Origin: Betaproteobacteria bacterium
Lineage (GTDB): Bacteria; Pseudomonadota; Gammaproteobacteria; Burkholderiales; SG8-41
Assembly (NCBI GenBank): GCA_900299145.1
Contig: OMIN01000127.1
Coordinates: forward strand, 1 to 64,000
Direction of reading: 5' to 3'
Length of the DNA stretch: 64,000 nucleotides
This document shows positions 18,180 through 26,642 of the stretch, one piece after another. The position numbers and the translations under genes were made by a program. Every line of letters begins with the position of its first letter. The stretch's first letter is position 1. The notes beneath the pieces were generated by a model. The model saw only the letters and a list, made by a program, of their open reading frames with translations, was not told the DNA's origin and did no database searches.

Positions 18180-19067
18180 CTACCTGGCAAAACGCAAATT
18201 AATTTCCGGGTCACCCGGTAAGCCCATGTAGCGCACTTTCAATCGCATTTCACCCCTGGGCGCCATGGGGGCCGAGAACGCACCAAGCCTCAGCTTGTCC
18301 CCCACGCGCAGCCGCCCGCCGCTTTTGCGAACGTCTTCAATCAACCACAGCACCGCATTCAGCGGATGGCCCATGATGGCCGCCCCCGGCGCGTTGGCGA
18401 GTTCCTTGCCCTGCTCATCGGTCATCACCACTTTCATGTCGCGCAGCGCATCGGCAAACGCTTGCGTGGGTTCAACGGAGATGCCCTGTCCGAAATAGCC
18501 GCCTCGCGCCCCGGCGTTGATGGCCGTGATCACTGCCGCGTTGAGCGGCTCGCCCTCCGCCACCACCAGATCGGCAAGTTCAATGAAAGGCTGTATGCGC
18601 GACAGGCCTTTTAGCGCCTCGAGCGGCGTGCGCGCTTCGTTGATGGCGTCGTCGCCCACTTCCACCAGCAGATCAGACTCAAACACCGGCCGCGCGCCGT
18701 AATCGCCGTTCACCGGGAATGCGGTTTCCATGGTCAGCATGCGCGACAGCAACACGCCGCGCACCGGCTCGGTTGCGCCGAATTTTTTCTGTATGGCCGG
18801 ATTGGTCAACGCGGCCTTGTAACCGACGACGCGGCCGCTGCCGTACTGCTTGTTGGCACGCAGTTGTTCTACAAAGCGGTCACGCGTGCAGGCAGCGTCG
18901 GCCATCGTCATGGCCGGCGCAAAACCCTGGAGCGGTTGCTTGTTGACCCAGCGAGCGGCAGCTTCGGACACCACCTGCTCACTCGCGCATTGCGCGTGCG
19001 CGGTCGGCGGCGCTATCCAGAGGACAACCATCACACACAGATTCAGCATCCACAGTCGGTTTTTCAT
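18180..19067 (-). CDS. Exported 2-oxopent-4-enoate hydratase / FAH-family protein
   Basis: 295 residues. The C-terminal two thirds match the hydratase branch of the fumarylacetoacetate hydrolase superfamily, with FESDLLVEVGDDAINEA providing the acidic metal ligands and IQPFIELADLV following. Such enzymes (MhpD type) hydrate 2-oxopent-4-enoate in aromatic meta-cleavage pathways, normally in the cytoplasm. This copy begins with a clear signal peptide, MKNRLWMLNLCVMVVLW, ending in THAQ. So it should act in the periplasm, which is unusual. The divergent gene at 19264 is unrelated. Confidence 0.82.
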   Translation of the reverse strand: MKNRLWMLNLCVMVVLWIAPPTAHAQCASEQVVSEAAARWVNKQPLQGFAPAMTMADAACTRDRFVEQLRANKQYGSGRVVGYKAALTNPAIQKKFGATEPVRGVLLSRMLTMETAFPVNGDYGARPVFESDLLVEVGDDAINEARTPLEALKGLSRIQPFIELADLVVAEGEPLNAAVITAINAGARGGYFGQGISVEPTQAFADALRDMKVVMTDEQGKELANAPGAAIMGHPLNAVLWLIEDVRKSGGRLRVGDKLRLGAFSAPMAPRGEMRLKVRYMGLPGDPEINLRFAR

Positions 19068-19084
19068 AAGTCAGGAAGGGTAAA

Positions 19085-19225
19085 ATGCGCCGGGCAAAAT
19101 TTTGGTGTCTCGTCCGGCGTGTCGTCGCAAATGTGGCTCAAGGCGTTAATCACGTCCGCCGGCATGTCTGTCAGCCCGTCTGGTTGCAACGAACGACAAT
19201 GAGTGATGACGCCGCTTGGTCCTAA
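19085..19225 (+). CDS. Possible small basic protein
   Basis: A 46-codon frame with an AGGAAGGG motif five bases before its ATG and a stop 38 bases before the next gene. The product starts MRRAKFWCLVRRVV and has no recognisable domain. The good ribosome site is the only evidence. It may instead be a leader of the spermidine-synthase-like gene, or chance. Confidence 0.25.
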   Translation: MRRAKFWCLVRRVVANVAQGVNHVRRHVCQPVWLQRTTMSDDAAWS

Positions 19226-19253
19226 AAAATTTTCTTTTAAAACAATAACTTAC
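19221..19253 (-). repeat. AT-rich dispersed repeat, copy 5
   Basis: On the minus strand it reads GTAAGTTATTGTTTTAAAAG followed by AAAATTTTTTAGG. It ends 10 bases before the ATG of the gene at 19264, in opposite orientation to it. That gene has no visible ribosome site. Confidence 0.75.
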
Positions 19254-19263
19254 AAATTCTAAC

Positions 19264-21321
19264 ATGATTCTCTACGCGCTTACGATCTTTACCAGCGCGT
19301 TCCTGCTGTTTCTGGTCCAACCCATCCTGGCGAAGCAAGTCCTGCCGTGGTTTGGCGGGTCCGCTGCGGTATGGACGACGTGCATGGTGTTTTTTCAGTT
19401 TCTGCTGTTGTTCGGCTACGCGTATTCGGATTACACCACGCGCAAAATGACGCCGCGCAACCAGTTGGTCCTGCACGCGGTGCTGCTGCTCGTCAGCCTG
19501 TTGTCCCTGCCGATTATTCCCGATGCCTCGTGGAAACCCGCAGGCAACGAAGACCCCACCTGGCGCATCCTCGGCCTGCTCGCCTTCACCATCGGCTTGC
19601 CGTATTTTCTGCTTTCCACCACCGGGCCGCTGGTTCAGGCGTGGTTTGCGCGCGCGCATTTTTCGAGTGCCGTGTATCGCCTGTTTGCGCTGTCGAATTT
19701 CGCCTCCCTGCTGGCGCTGATTTCATATCCGTTCGCCGTCGAGCCTTGGATCACGACTAAAGTGCAATCCTACGGCTGGAGTGCGGGCTACGTGCTTTTC
19801 GTCGCGGTGTGCATCGGCGCGGGCGTTTACAGCCTGCGCGCACACACGGCCGCACAGGCCGAATCCACGGCCCAAGCCACGGACGATGGCCCGCCGCCCA
19901 CCTGGGCGCAGTACGGCCTATGGCTGCTGCTCTCCGCCATGGGTTCATTCATGCTGCTGGCGGTAACCAATCACATTACGCATGATGTCGCCTCGGTGCC
20001 GTTCCTGTGGCTGCTGCCCCTGACCATTTATCTCATCACCTTCATTCTGTGTTTTGAAGGACGCAGCTGGTACAAGCGCCTGTACTTCATCGGCCCGTTG
20101 ATCGTGGTGGTATGCGCACTCGGCTGGTTCCTGCACGAAGAAGGCGGCATCATGGATTTCAAGATTGCCGTGCCGCTGTTCAGCGCGGGGCTTTTCATCA
20201 TGTGCATGTTCTTCCATGGCGAGTTGGCGGCGATGAAACCCGCGCCGCGCTATCTGACCACCTTCTTTTTGATGGTATCGCTTGGCGGCGCCTTGGGCGG
20301 CGTGGTGGTGGGTTTTATCGCACCCAAGTTCTTCAACACCTATTACGAATTCGGTATCGGCCTCGTGGTTACGCTGCTGCTGGCGGCGTGGCTGTCGCTG
20401 GGCAACCTGGCCAATCTGCAACTGGCACCGCTCGCGCGGTTGGTCCCCATGGTGATACTCGTGGCTACCGGCTTTACCGGCTTTCATGTCTATCACTACA
20501 TCCACGCATTGTCGAACGACGCCAGGCTGATGAGCCGCAATTTTTACGGCACGCTGCGCGTCAAGGATACTGGCCCCGACACCAGCGAAACCGCGATGCG
20601 CCGCCTGATGCACGGCGCGATCATGCACGGCGAGCAATACCTGCATAAAGACAAGCGTCACCGGCTGACCACCTATTACACCGAATCGAGTGGTGTGGGT
20701 TTCGCCATCAACCATTTCAAGCAGGCTGGGCCGGTGCGGCTGGGCGTGGTGGGGCTGGGCACCGGCACCATCGCCGGTTATGGCCGTGACGGCGACGTGG
20801 TGCGCTTTTACGAAATCAATCCGCAAGTCATTGAAATCGCACGGCGCGATTTCAGCTACATCAACGACAGCATCGCGCGCAAGGGTGTGGTGGACACCGT
20901 GCTCGGCGACGCGCGTCTCACCATGGAACGCGAATCGCCGCAGCAGTATGACGTGCTGGCGATTGATGCCTTTTCCAGCGACGCCATTCCCGTGCACCTC
21001 ATCACGCGCGAAGCCATGGCCATTTATCTGAAACACATCAAGCCCGACACCGGCGTCGTGGCGTTCCATGTCACCAACCGTTTCCTGAAACTCGCGCCCG
21101 TGGTCGAGCAGATCGCCAAAACCTACGATCTGCAAGTCGCGCTGGTCAGCGATGACGACACCGGCGGTGACGCCTCGCGCACGGATTGGGTGCTGGTCAC
21201 ACGCAACAAGAAACTGCTGGACGACAAAAAGGTCAAAGAGAATTCCAGTGAGATTTCACCAATCCCCGGCCTGCGCCTGTGGACGGATGACTTCAACAAT
21301 CTGGTGCAAATTTTGAAATAG
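19264..21321 (+). CDS. Fused membrane / spermidine-synthase-like protein
   Basis: 685 residues. The first half has roughly ten hydrophobic segments starting at FLLFLVQPILAKQVLPWF, a motif typical of the fused MFS/spermidine-synthase family. The C-terminal third has a Rossmann methyltransferase-like fold: GVVGLGTGTIAGYG for the nucleotide site, FYEINPQVIEIAR, then DVLAIDAFSSDAIPVHLIT. Family members are thought to be membrane aminopropyltransferases or regulators, but the true substrate is not established. It is followed 47 bases later by degQ. Confidence 0.85.
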   Translation: MILYALTIFTSAFLLFLVQPILAKQVLPWFGGSAAVWTTCMVFFQFLLLFGYAYSDYTTRKMTPRNQLVLHAVLLLVSLLSLPIIPDASWKPAGNEDPTWRILGLLAFTIGLPYFLLSTTGPLVQAWFARAHFSSAVYRLFALSNFASLLALISYPFAVEPWITTKVQSYGWSAGYVLFVAVCIGAGVYSLRAHTAAQAESTAQATDDGPPPTWAQYGLWLLLSAMGSFMLLAVTNHITHDVASVPFLWLLPLTIYLITFILCFEGRSWYKRLYFIGPLIVVVCALGWFLHEEGGIMDFKIAVPLFSAGLFIMCMFFHGELAAMKPAPRYLTTFFLMVSLGGALGGVVVGFIAPKFFNTYYEFGIGLVVTLLLAAWLSLGNLANLQLAPLARLVPMVILVATGFTGFHVYHYIHALSNDARLMSRNFYGTLRVKDTGPDTSETAMRRLMHGAIMHGEQYLHKDKRHRLTTYYTESSGVGFAINHFKQAGPVRLGVVGLGTGTIAGYGRDGDVVRFYEINPQVIEIARRDFSYINDSIARKGVVDTVLGDARLTMERESPQQYDVLAIDAFSSDAIPVHLITREAMAIYLKHIKPDTGVVAFHVTNRFLKLAPVVEQIAKTYDLQVALVSDDDTGGDASRTDWVLVTRNKKLLDDKKVKENSSEISPIPGLRLWTDDFNNLVQILK

Positions 21322-21340
21322 CAGCCGCCAATGCACGGCG

Positions 21341-21370
21341 AATAAACTTTCATATAAATCAGTTAGTTAT
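21341..21370 (-). repeat. AT-rich dispersed repeat, copy 6
   Basis: On the minus strand it reads ATAACTAACTGATTTATATG followed by AAAGTTTATT. This is a more diverged copy. Its first bases overlap the ATG of the degQ gene at 21369, so that start has no Shine-Dalgarno sequence. Confidence 0.65.
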
Positions 21371-22730
21371 GAGATTTTTCACTTTCCTCATTTCACTATT
21401 TCTGAGCAGCGCGTTGGTCATTGGCGCGCACGCCCAACCCATCCCCTCCACCGACGCACGCGGCCTGCCTACCCTGGCGCCGCTGGTCAACGAAGTCACG
21501 CCGGCGGTCGTCAATATTTCCGTTGTGACGCGCCAGCCGATGGAAAACAATCCGCTGTTTCGCGATCCATTTTTCCGGCGCTTTTTTGGTTTGCCTGATC
21601 AGCAGCAACAGCGCGAACAGGCGGCCGGCTCCGGCGTAATCGTCGATGCCGCGCGCGGCTACGTGCTCACCAACAATCACGTCATCAAGGATGCCGAGCG
21701 CGCCATTGTTACACTGAAAGACCGCCGCCAGTTCAACGCCAAACTCGTGGGCACGGACCCGGGCACCGACATCGCCGTGTTGCAGATCGAAGCAGCCAAT
21801 CTCACCGCTCTGAAAATCGGCGACTCGGACAATCTGCAAGTCGGCGACTACGTGCTCGCCATCGGCAACCCGTTCGGCATTGGGCAAACGGTCACCTCCG
21901 GCATCGTCAGCGCGCTGGGGCGCAGCGGCCTCAACATCGAAGGCTACGAAGATTTCATCCAGACGGACGCCTCGATCAACCCCGGCAACTCCGGCGGCGC
22001 GCTGGTCAATTTGCGTGGTGAATTGATCGGCATCAACACCGCCATCATCGGCCCGTCGGGCGGCAATGTCGGCATCGGCTTTGCGGTGCCCGCCAACATG
22101 GCGCGCGCGGTGATGAACCAGATCATTCGCCATGGCGAAGTGCGGCGCGGCCGCCTCGGCATTGAAATGGCCGATCTCACGCCGGAGCTTGCCAAGAAGC
22201 TTGGCGTCAATACGCTCGACGGCGCGGTGATGGCGGTGGTGCAGCCCGGCTCACCCGCCGACAAGGCGGGCCTGCGCGAGGGCGACGTGGTGACCGCGAT
22301 GAACGGCCGGGCCATACGCAACGTCGCCGAGCTGCGAGCGCGCCTTGGTCTCACGCCCATTGGTGAAGAAGTCGAAATGCGTGTGAACCGCGGAGGGAAT
22401 ATGCGCGCCATTCGCGCCCGCATCGCGCCGCCGGATGTTTCCACCGGCGAAGGCCAGGCGATACCGCAACTGCCCGGCCTGCGCGTGATCGAAATCCAGC
22501 GCGGCAGTCCGCTATTCCAGCGGCTGCAAGGCGGCGGGCTGGTGGTGTCCGCCGTCGATCAGAATAGCAACGCGTGGAACGCCGGCTTCCGGCCCGGCGA
22601 CATTATTTACGCCGTGAACCGCCGCCGTGTGCAGACAGCCACGGAATTTCAGGGCGCGCTGCGCGGCGCGCAAAGCTACTCGGTCGGCTTGCTGCGCGGC
22701 GACTTCAATCTGACGATCATGTTGCGGTAA
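21369..22730 (+). CDS. degQ: DegQ/HtrA-family periplasmic serine protease
   Basis: 453 residues. A signal peptide (cleavage near GAHAQ) is followed by a trypsin-like domain with the full catalytic triad: His104 in TNNHVI, Asp134 in GTDIAVLQ and Ser208 in NPGNSGGA. Two PDZ domains follow, at about residues 255-350 and 365-450; the first contains GSPADKAGLREGDVV. DegQ degrades or refolds damaged envelope proteins. The size fits DegQ/DegS-like enzymes with two PDZ domains rather than one. Its start codon lies in AT-rich repeat copy 6. Confidence 0.93.
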   Translation: MRFFTFLISLFLSSALVIGAHAQPIPSTDARGLPTLAPLVNEVTPAVVNISVVTRQPMENNPLFRDPFFRRFFGLPDQQQQREQAAGSGVIVDAARGYVLTNNHVIKDAERAIVTLKDRRQFNAKLVGTDPGTDIAVLQIEAANLTALKIGDSDNLQVGDYVLAIGNPFGIGQTVTSGIVSALGRSGLNIEGYEDFIQTDASINPGNSGGALVNLRGELIGINTAIIGPSGGNVGIGFAVPANMARAVMNQIIRHGEVRRGRLGIEMADLTPELAKKLGVNTLDGAVMAVVQPGSPADKAGLREGDVVTAMNGRAIRNVAELRARLGLTPIGEEVEMRVNRGGNMRAIRARIAPPDVSTGEGQAIPQLPGLRVIEIQRGSPLFQRLQGGGLVVSAVDQNSNAWNAGFRPGDIIYAVNRRRVQTATEFQGALRGAQSYSVGLLRGDFNLTIMLR

Positions 22731-22755
22731 TGCTCGTGGCTCATGGAGAGGGGTA

Positions 22756-22803
22756 AACAGTGAACCGTTAACCGCAACCCCTCCGCGGCCATCGTTCACT
22801 GTT
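22756..22803. repeat. Inverted repeat with TTCACTG units after degQ
   Basis: AACAGTGAAC at 22756-22765 is exactly complementary to GTTCACTGTT at 22794-22803. Extending the arms to GGGTAAACAG and TTTCCC nearly continues the pairing. A further GTTCACTGATCAC follows. It could be a weak terminator for degQ, though no long T-run follows. Similar TTCACTG units occur at 49258-49300. Confidence 0.5.
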
Positions 22804-22860
22804 TCCCGTTCACTGATCACTAGTCCCTCGGTCACTCCGCCCCAGAGTACGCCGCGCGGA

Positions 22861-23883
22861 CTACTCCGCGCGGATGCCCGTGTCGCGTATCACTTTCGCA
22901 AAGCGGTCAATTTCCGACCGCGTAAAACTTGCCAGTTCCGCCGGGCCGCCGGCAAGGACATCGATACCCAGATCGGCAAAGCGCTCTTTCACGTCGGGCA
23001 GTTGCTGAATACGCCGCACCTCGCCATTGAGCTGACTGACAATCGCCGGCGGCACGCCCGTGTTGGTCACCAGCCCCCACCACGAATCAAAGGCGTAGCC
23101 AGGAATGCCCGATTCCGCGACCGTCGGCAGATTGGGCGCCAGCGGCGTGCGTTTTGCCCCCGTGACTGCCAGCGTGCGCAAGCGGCCGGTTTTCATGTGC
23201 GGAAACACCACCGGCATGCTGGCGAACACAAACTGGATTTGCCCCGCCATCAAATCCGTCACCGATTGCCCGGTGCCCTTGTACGGCACGTGCGAAATAT
23301 TAACCTTGCCCATCACGCGAAACATTTCGCCGCAAATGTGCGCCGGCGTGCCAACGCCGCCGGAGCCGTAGTTCAACTGGCCCGGCCGCGACTGCGCGAG
23401 CTTGATGAACTGCTGCACGTTTTGCACCGGCAATGACGGATGCACCACCAGCGCTGTTGGCCCCACCGCGAGCTTGGCGATGGACGCAAAGTCCTTCATC
23501 AAGTCATAGCCGGGGTTCTTGAACAGCGTGGCGTTGATCGCCGCTGTTACGCTGGTGATGAGCAGCGTATAACCATCAGGTGCCGCGCGGGCCGCCAACT
23601 GCGTGCCCAGATTGCTACCCGCGCCGGGCCGGTTTTCGACGATGACCTGATTGGGAAACCCTTCCGACAGGCGCTGCGCCACGATGCGCGCAATCAGGTC
23701 GCTAGACCCGCCCGCCGGAAACGGTGCTATCAGCCGCACGGGTTTCACGGGATAATTTTGGCTAGCCGTCTGCGCGCGTGCCACCGCCGCCGGCCCCGCA
23801 ATCATTGCCACACCCAGCGCGCACCGCAGTGCAAGTGCCGCCTTGCCGGCCACGCCGTCTCTCGATAACTTCAAAAACGCCAT
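22861..23883 (-). CDS. Bug/TctC-type substrate-binding protein
   Basis: 340 residues with a signal region ending AVARAQ. Motifs: PFPAGGSSDLIAR, VENRPGAGSNLG and SHVPYKGTGQ. The ATG at 23883 is preceded by AGGTG, which lies at the end of AT-rich repeat copy 7. It is divergent from the PcaD-like hydrolase at 23980, so the pair could share a control region and a substrate. Confidence 0.92.
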   Translation of the reverse strand: MAFLKLSRDGVAGKAALALRCALGVAMIAGPAAVARAQTASQNYPVKPVRLIAPFPAGGSSDLIARIVAQRLSEGFPNQVIVENRPGAGSNLGTQLAARAAPDGYTLLITSVTAAINATLFKNPGYDLMKDFASIAKLAVGPTALVVHPSLPVQNVQQFIKLAQSRPGQLNYGSGGVGTPAHICGEMFRVMGKVNISHVPYKGTGQSVTDLMAGQIQFVFASMPVVFPHMKTGRLRTLAVTGAKRTPLAPNLPTVAESGIPGYAFDSWWGLVTNTGVPPAIVSQLNGEVRRIQQLPDVKERFADLGIDVLAGGPAELASFTRSEIDRFAKVIRDTGIRAE

Positions 23884-23890
23884 GATTCAC

Positions 23891-23921
23891 CTAAAAATAT
23901 TCAATAAAAACAATTAGTTAC
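23891..23921 (-). repeat. AT-rich dispersed repeat, copy 7
   Basis: On the minus strand it reads GTAACTAATTGTTTTTATTG followed by AATATTTTTAG, close to the consensus. It lies between two divergent genes and runs into the ribosome site of the Bug gene. Confidence 0.92.
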
Positions 23922-23979
23922 AATAATTCACCTGCACCACATAATCCACTTTACCACGCACCCCACTTCAGGCTTAACC

Positions 23980-24771
23980 ATGAAAATCGAAACCAACGGC
24001 ATCGAAATCCACTACGAAATCTCAGGCAACCAACAAGGCCCATGGCTGACGATGAGCCACTCCCTCGCCTGCAACTTGCACATGTGGAACGACCAGATGC
24101 CTGCGCTGGCGGAAACATACAGAATTCTTCGCTTCGATACGCGCGGCCACGGGCTGTCCAGCGCGCCAGCCGGTGACTACACGCTCGACCAGATGGCCGA
24201 CGACGTGAAGGGCCTCTTCGACGCCCTTAACATCACGCGCACGCATTGGGTGGGCCTGTCGATGGGCGGCATGATCGGGCAAACCTTCGCGCTGAAATAC
24301 CCCGGCGTGTTTCAAAGCCTGGTGCTCGCCGACACCACCAGCCGCCGGCCGCCCAACGCCGCGCAGATGTGGGGCGAACGGATCGCCGCGGCCCACGCCG
24401 GCGGCATGCCCGCCGTGCTCGACAGCACCCTCGCGCGCTGGTTCACCGCCCCATACAAAGCCAGCGCGAAAGACGTGATGAAACGCATCGGCGAACAAAT
24501 TCTGTCGACACCCGTCGATGGCTTTTGCGGCGCCTGTGCCGCCATCGCTAAAGTCGACACCCTCGACCGGCTGAAAGAAATCCGCTGTCCGGTATTCATC
24601 ATCGTCGGCGAACAAGACCACGGCACGCCGCCGGAAATGGCGCGTGCCATCCACGAGAATCTGCCGGGATCGGAATTGCTGGTGATTCCGTCGGCGGCGC
24701 ATTTGTCGAATGTGGAGCAGGCGGACGTATTCAATCACGCACTAGTCACATTTCTCGACAGGGTCGGTTAG
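23980..24771 (+). CDS. pcaD: Alpha/beta hydrolase, 3-oxoadipate enol-lactonase-like
   Basis: 263 residues of PcaD type. The triad can be seen as Ser94 in VGLSMGGMIG, Asp213 in VGEQDHGTPP and His241 in SAAHLSNVEQ. PcaD opens 3-oxoadipate enol-lactone in the protocatechuate/catechol pathway. The rest of the beta-ketoadipate pathway is not present here, so another lactone or ester substrate is possible. It is divergent from a Bug gene. Confidence 0.75.
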   Translation: MKIETNGIEIHYEISGNQQGPWLTMSHSLACNLHMWNDQMPALAETYRILRFDTRGHGLSSAPAGDYTLDQMADDVKGLFDALNITRTHWVGLSMGGMIGQTFALKYPGVFQSLVLADTTSRRPPNAAQMWGERIAAAHAGGMPAVLDSTLARWFTAPYKASAKDVMKRIGEQILSTPVDGFCGACAAIAKVDTLDRLKEIRCPVFIIVGEQDHGTPPEMARAIHENLPGSELLVIPSAAHLSNVEQADVFNHALVTFLDRVG

Positions 24772-24780
24772 GCTTACAAG

Positions 24781-25935
24781 TTACCCCACCGCTCTTAGCC
24801 CCTCGACTATTCTCACCCGCGCGGCTTGCACCGCCGGCACGATGGCTGCCGTCACGCCGACGGTGGCGGCGCACAATGCCTGTGCAATGACCGTGGCTTG
24901 CGAGACGGCAAAGATGGGAAAAATACTGCCCGCCGTTTGCTTGAACGCCGCGGCGGCATGGGGCGTTGCCCACAGGCCCGCGCCGCCGCCCACGGCGCAG
25001 ATTGCGAGTGATTCGCCGAACAGCAGCAGCGCGATAAAGCCGGGGCCAAAGCCCAGTGCCTTCAGGGTGGCGTATTCCGCCGTGCGTTCGCGCGCGCTCA
25101 TGGCCATGGTGTTGGCCATCACCGCGAGGATGATCAAAATCACCACATACGACACCACGCGTATGGCAGCAATGATTTCATTGGACATCGCCACGAACGC
25201 GAGCTGAAACGCGGTTTCGGTTTCAGTGAGCGTTTCTGCCACCGAGTTTTCGAACAGCCCATCCACCTTGCGCGACACATCGGCGGCGCGTTCCGGCGCG
25301 TCAATGCCGACAATGAACACGCCCGTCTGGTTGGCGCGCCGCGCCGGGCGCTGGGCGAGCCATTCGTTGAGATATTCCCAGTGAAACAGCATGTGCCGCG
25401 TGATCTTGGTGTCGTCCGCCCCGTCGAAAATGCCGCGCACCACGAATTGCCATTCGCCCTGATAAATGCTGCCGCGCAGCGGAATCACATCGCCCACCTT
25501 GAAGCCATACTGGTTCGCCAACTGGCGGCCAATCAGCGCGCCGCGCCGGTCGCGCATCCACGCCTGACGCTCGGCATCGGGCAACAGGAATTCCCCATAC
25601 AAATCCAGATAGTTGCCGCTCACCGCAAACTGCGGGAAAAAATTCTTTGGCTCCTTGTAAATGCCGCCGAACCATGTGGAGCGCGCAACGGTAGTCACGC
25701 CCTCCACTCCCTTGATACGCGCTTCGTAGCTGATGGGCAGCGTAAACGCCAGCGAAATCGAGCTGCGCGTGATCAGCCGCGTTTTCGATGCCGCCGCAGC
25801 ACCCGCATACCAGGCATCGATCACGGTTTGCAGCAAGCCGTAAGCGAGCACAGCGACAAAAAGGCCGAATACCGTCAGGCCGGTGCGGATTTTGTGCCGC
25901 AGGGCGTTGCGGAGGATGAGTTTCAGGGCGTGCAT
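24781..25935 (-). CDS. FtsX-like ABC transporter permease (MacB/LolCE type)
   Basis: 384 residues. There is an N-terminal membrane segment (TGLTVFGLFVAVLAYGLLQ), a large periplasmic domain at about residues 45-260 and three C-terminal membrane segments; the first starts near VVSYVVILIILAVMANTMA. This is the FtsX/MacB permease layout. It is the last of three minus-strand genes encoding an adaptor, an ATPase and a permease, six bases after the ATPase gene. The cargo is probably a peptide, lipid or drug-like molecule. Confidence 0.88.
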   Translation of the reverse strand: MHALKLILRNALRHKIRTGLTVFGLFVAVLAYGLLQTVIDAWYAGAAAASKTRLITRSSISLAFTLPISYEARIKGVEGVTTVARSTWFGGIYKEPKNFFPQFAVSGNYLDLYGEFLLPDAERQAWMRDRRGALIGRQLANQYGFKVGDVIPLRGSIYQGEWQFVVRGIFDGADDTKITRHMLFHWEYLNEWLAQRPARRANQTGVFIVGIDAPERAADVSRKVDGLFENSVAETLTETETAFQLAFVAMSNEIIAAIRVVSYVVILIILAVMANTMAMSARERTAEYATLKALGFGPGFIALLLFGESLAICAVGGGAGLWATPHAAAAFKQTAGSIFPIFAVSQATVIAQALCAATVGVTAAIVPAVQAARVRIVEGLRAVG

Positions 25936-25941
25936 GGCACG

Positions 25942-26637
25942 TTAAGTCACTCGCGGCTCAACAATCAACTCCCCCTTCTCCAGATGCACCAGCCGCCGCG
26001 CGGTTTTCGCGGCCTGGGCATCGTGTGTCACCATCACGATGGTGGTGCCGAGCTCGGCGTTCAGCCGTTGCAGCATCGCCAGGATATCCGCCGCCGACTG
26101 CCGGTCCAGATCGCCCGTTGGCTCGTCCGCCACGATCAGCTGCGGATCGGTAATCACCGCGCGCGCGATGGCCACGCGTTGCTGCTGGCCGCCGGAAAGC
26201 TCCGACGGATGGTGATCCATGCGGTCGGCCAGCCCGACCATGCCCAAGGTAAATTCAACGCGATCACGGCGTTCCGCGCGGCTGAGGTTGGTCAGCGTCA
26301 GCGGCAACTCGACATTCTCGTAAGCCGACAGCACCGGCATCAGGTTGTAAAACTGGAAAATAAACCCGACGTTGCGCGCGCGCCAGTCGGCCAGCTCGCC
26401 TTCGTTGAGCGTCGTAATATCCAGCCCGGCCACGCGCAGCACGCCGCTGTCGGGCTTGTCGATGCCGGCGATGAGATTAAGCAATGTGCTTTTGCCCGAG
26501 CCGCTTGGCCCCATCAGCGCGGTGAACTCGCCGCGTTGAATGTCGAGCGTGATATCGGTCAACACCGGCACGACCTGCCCGCCCCGGCGGTACGATTTCG
26601 CCAGATGGCGAATTTCAACGGCAGGCGCAACTTGCAT
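25942..26637 (-). CDS. ABC transporter ATP-binding protein (LolD/MacB type)
   Basis: 231 residues with all ATPase motifs: Walker A GPSGSGKST, Q-loop region FIFQFYNLMPVL, signature LSGGQQQRVAIA and Walker B LIVADEPTGDLD. FQFYNLMPVLSAYENVELPL is typical of the LolD/MacB subfamily, which drives mechanotransmission rather than import. It lies five bases after the adaptor gene. Confidence 0.93.
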   Translation of the reverse strand: MQVAPAVEIRHLAKSYRRGGQVVPVLTDITLDIQRGEFTALMGPSGSGKSTLLNLIAGIDKPDSGVLRVAGLDITTLNEGELADWRARNVGFIFQFYNLMPVLSAYENVELPLTLTNLSRAERRDRVEFTLGMVGLADRMDHHPSELSGGQQQRVAIARAVITDPQLIVADEPTGDLDRQSAADILAMLQRLNAELGTTIVMVTHDAQAAKTARRLVHLEKGELIVEPRVT

Positions 26638-26642
26638 ACGCG

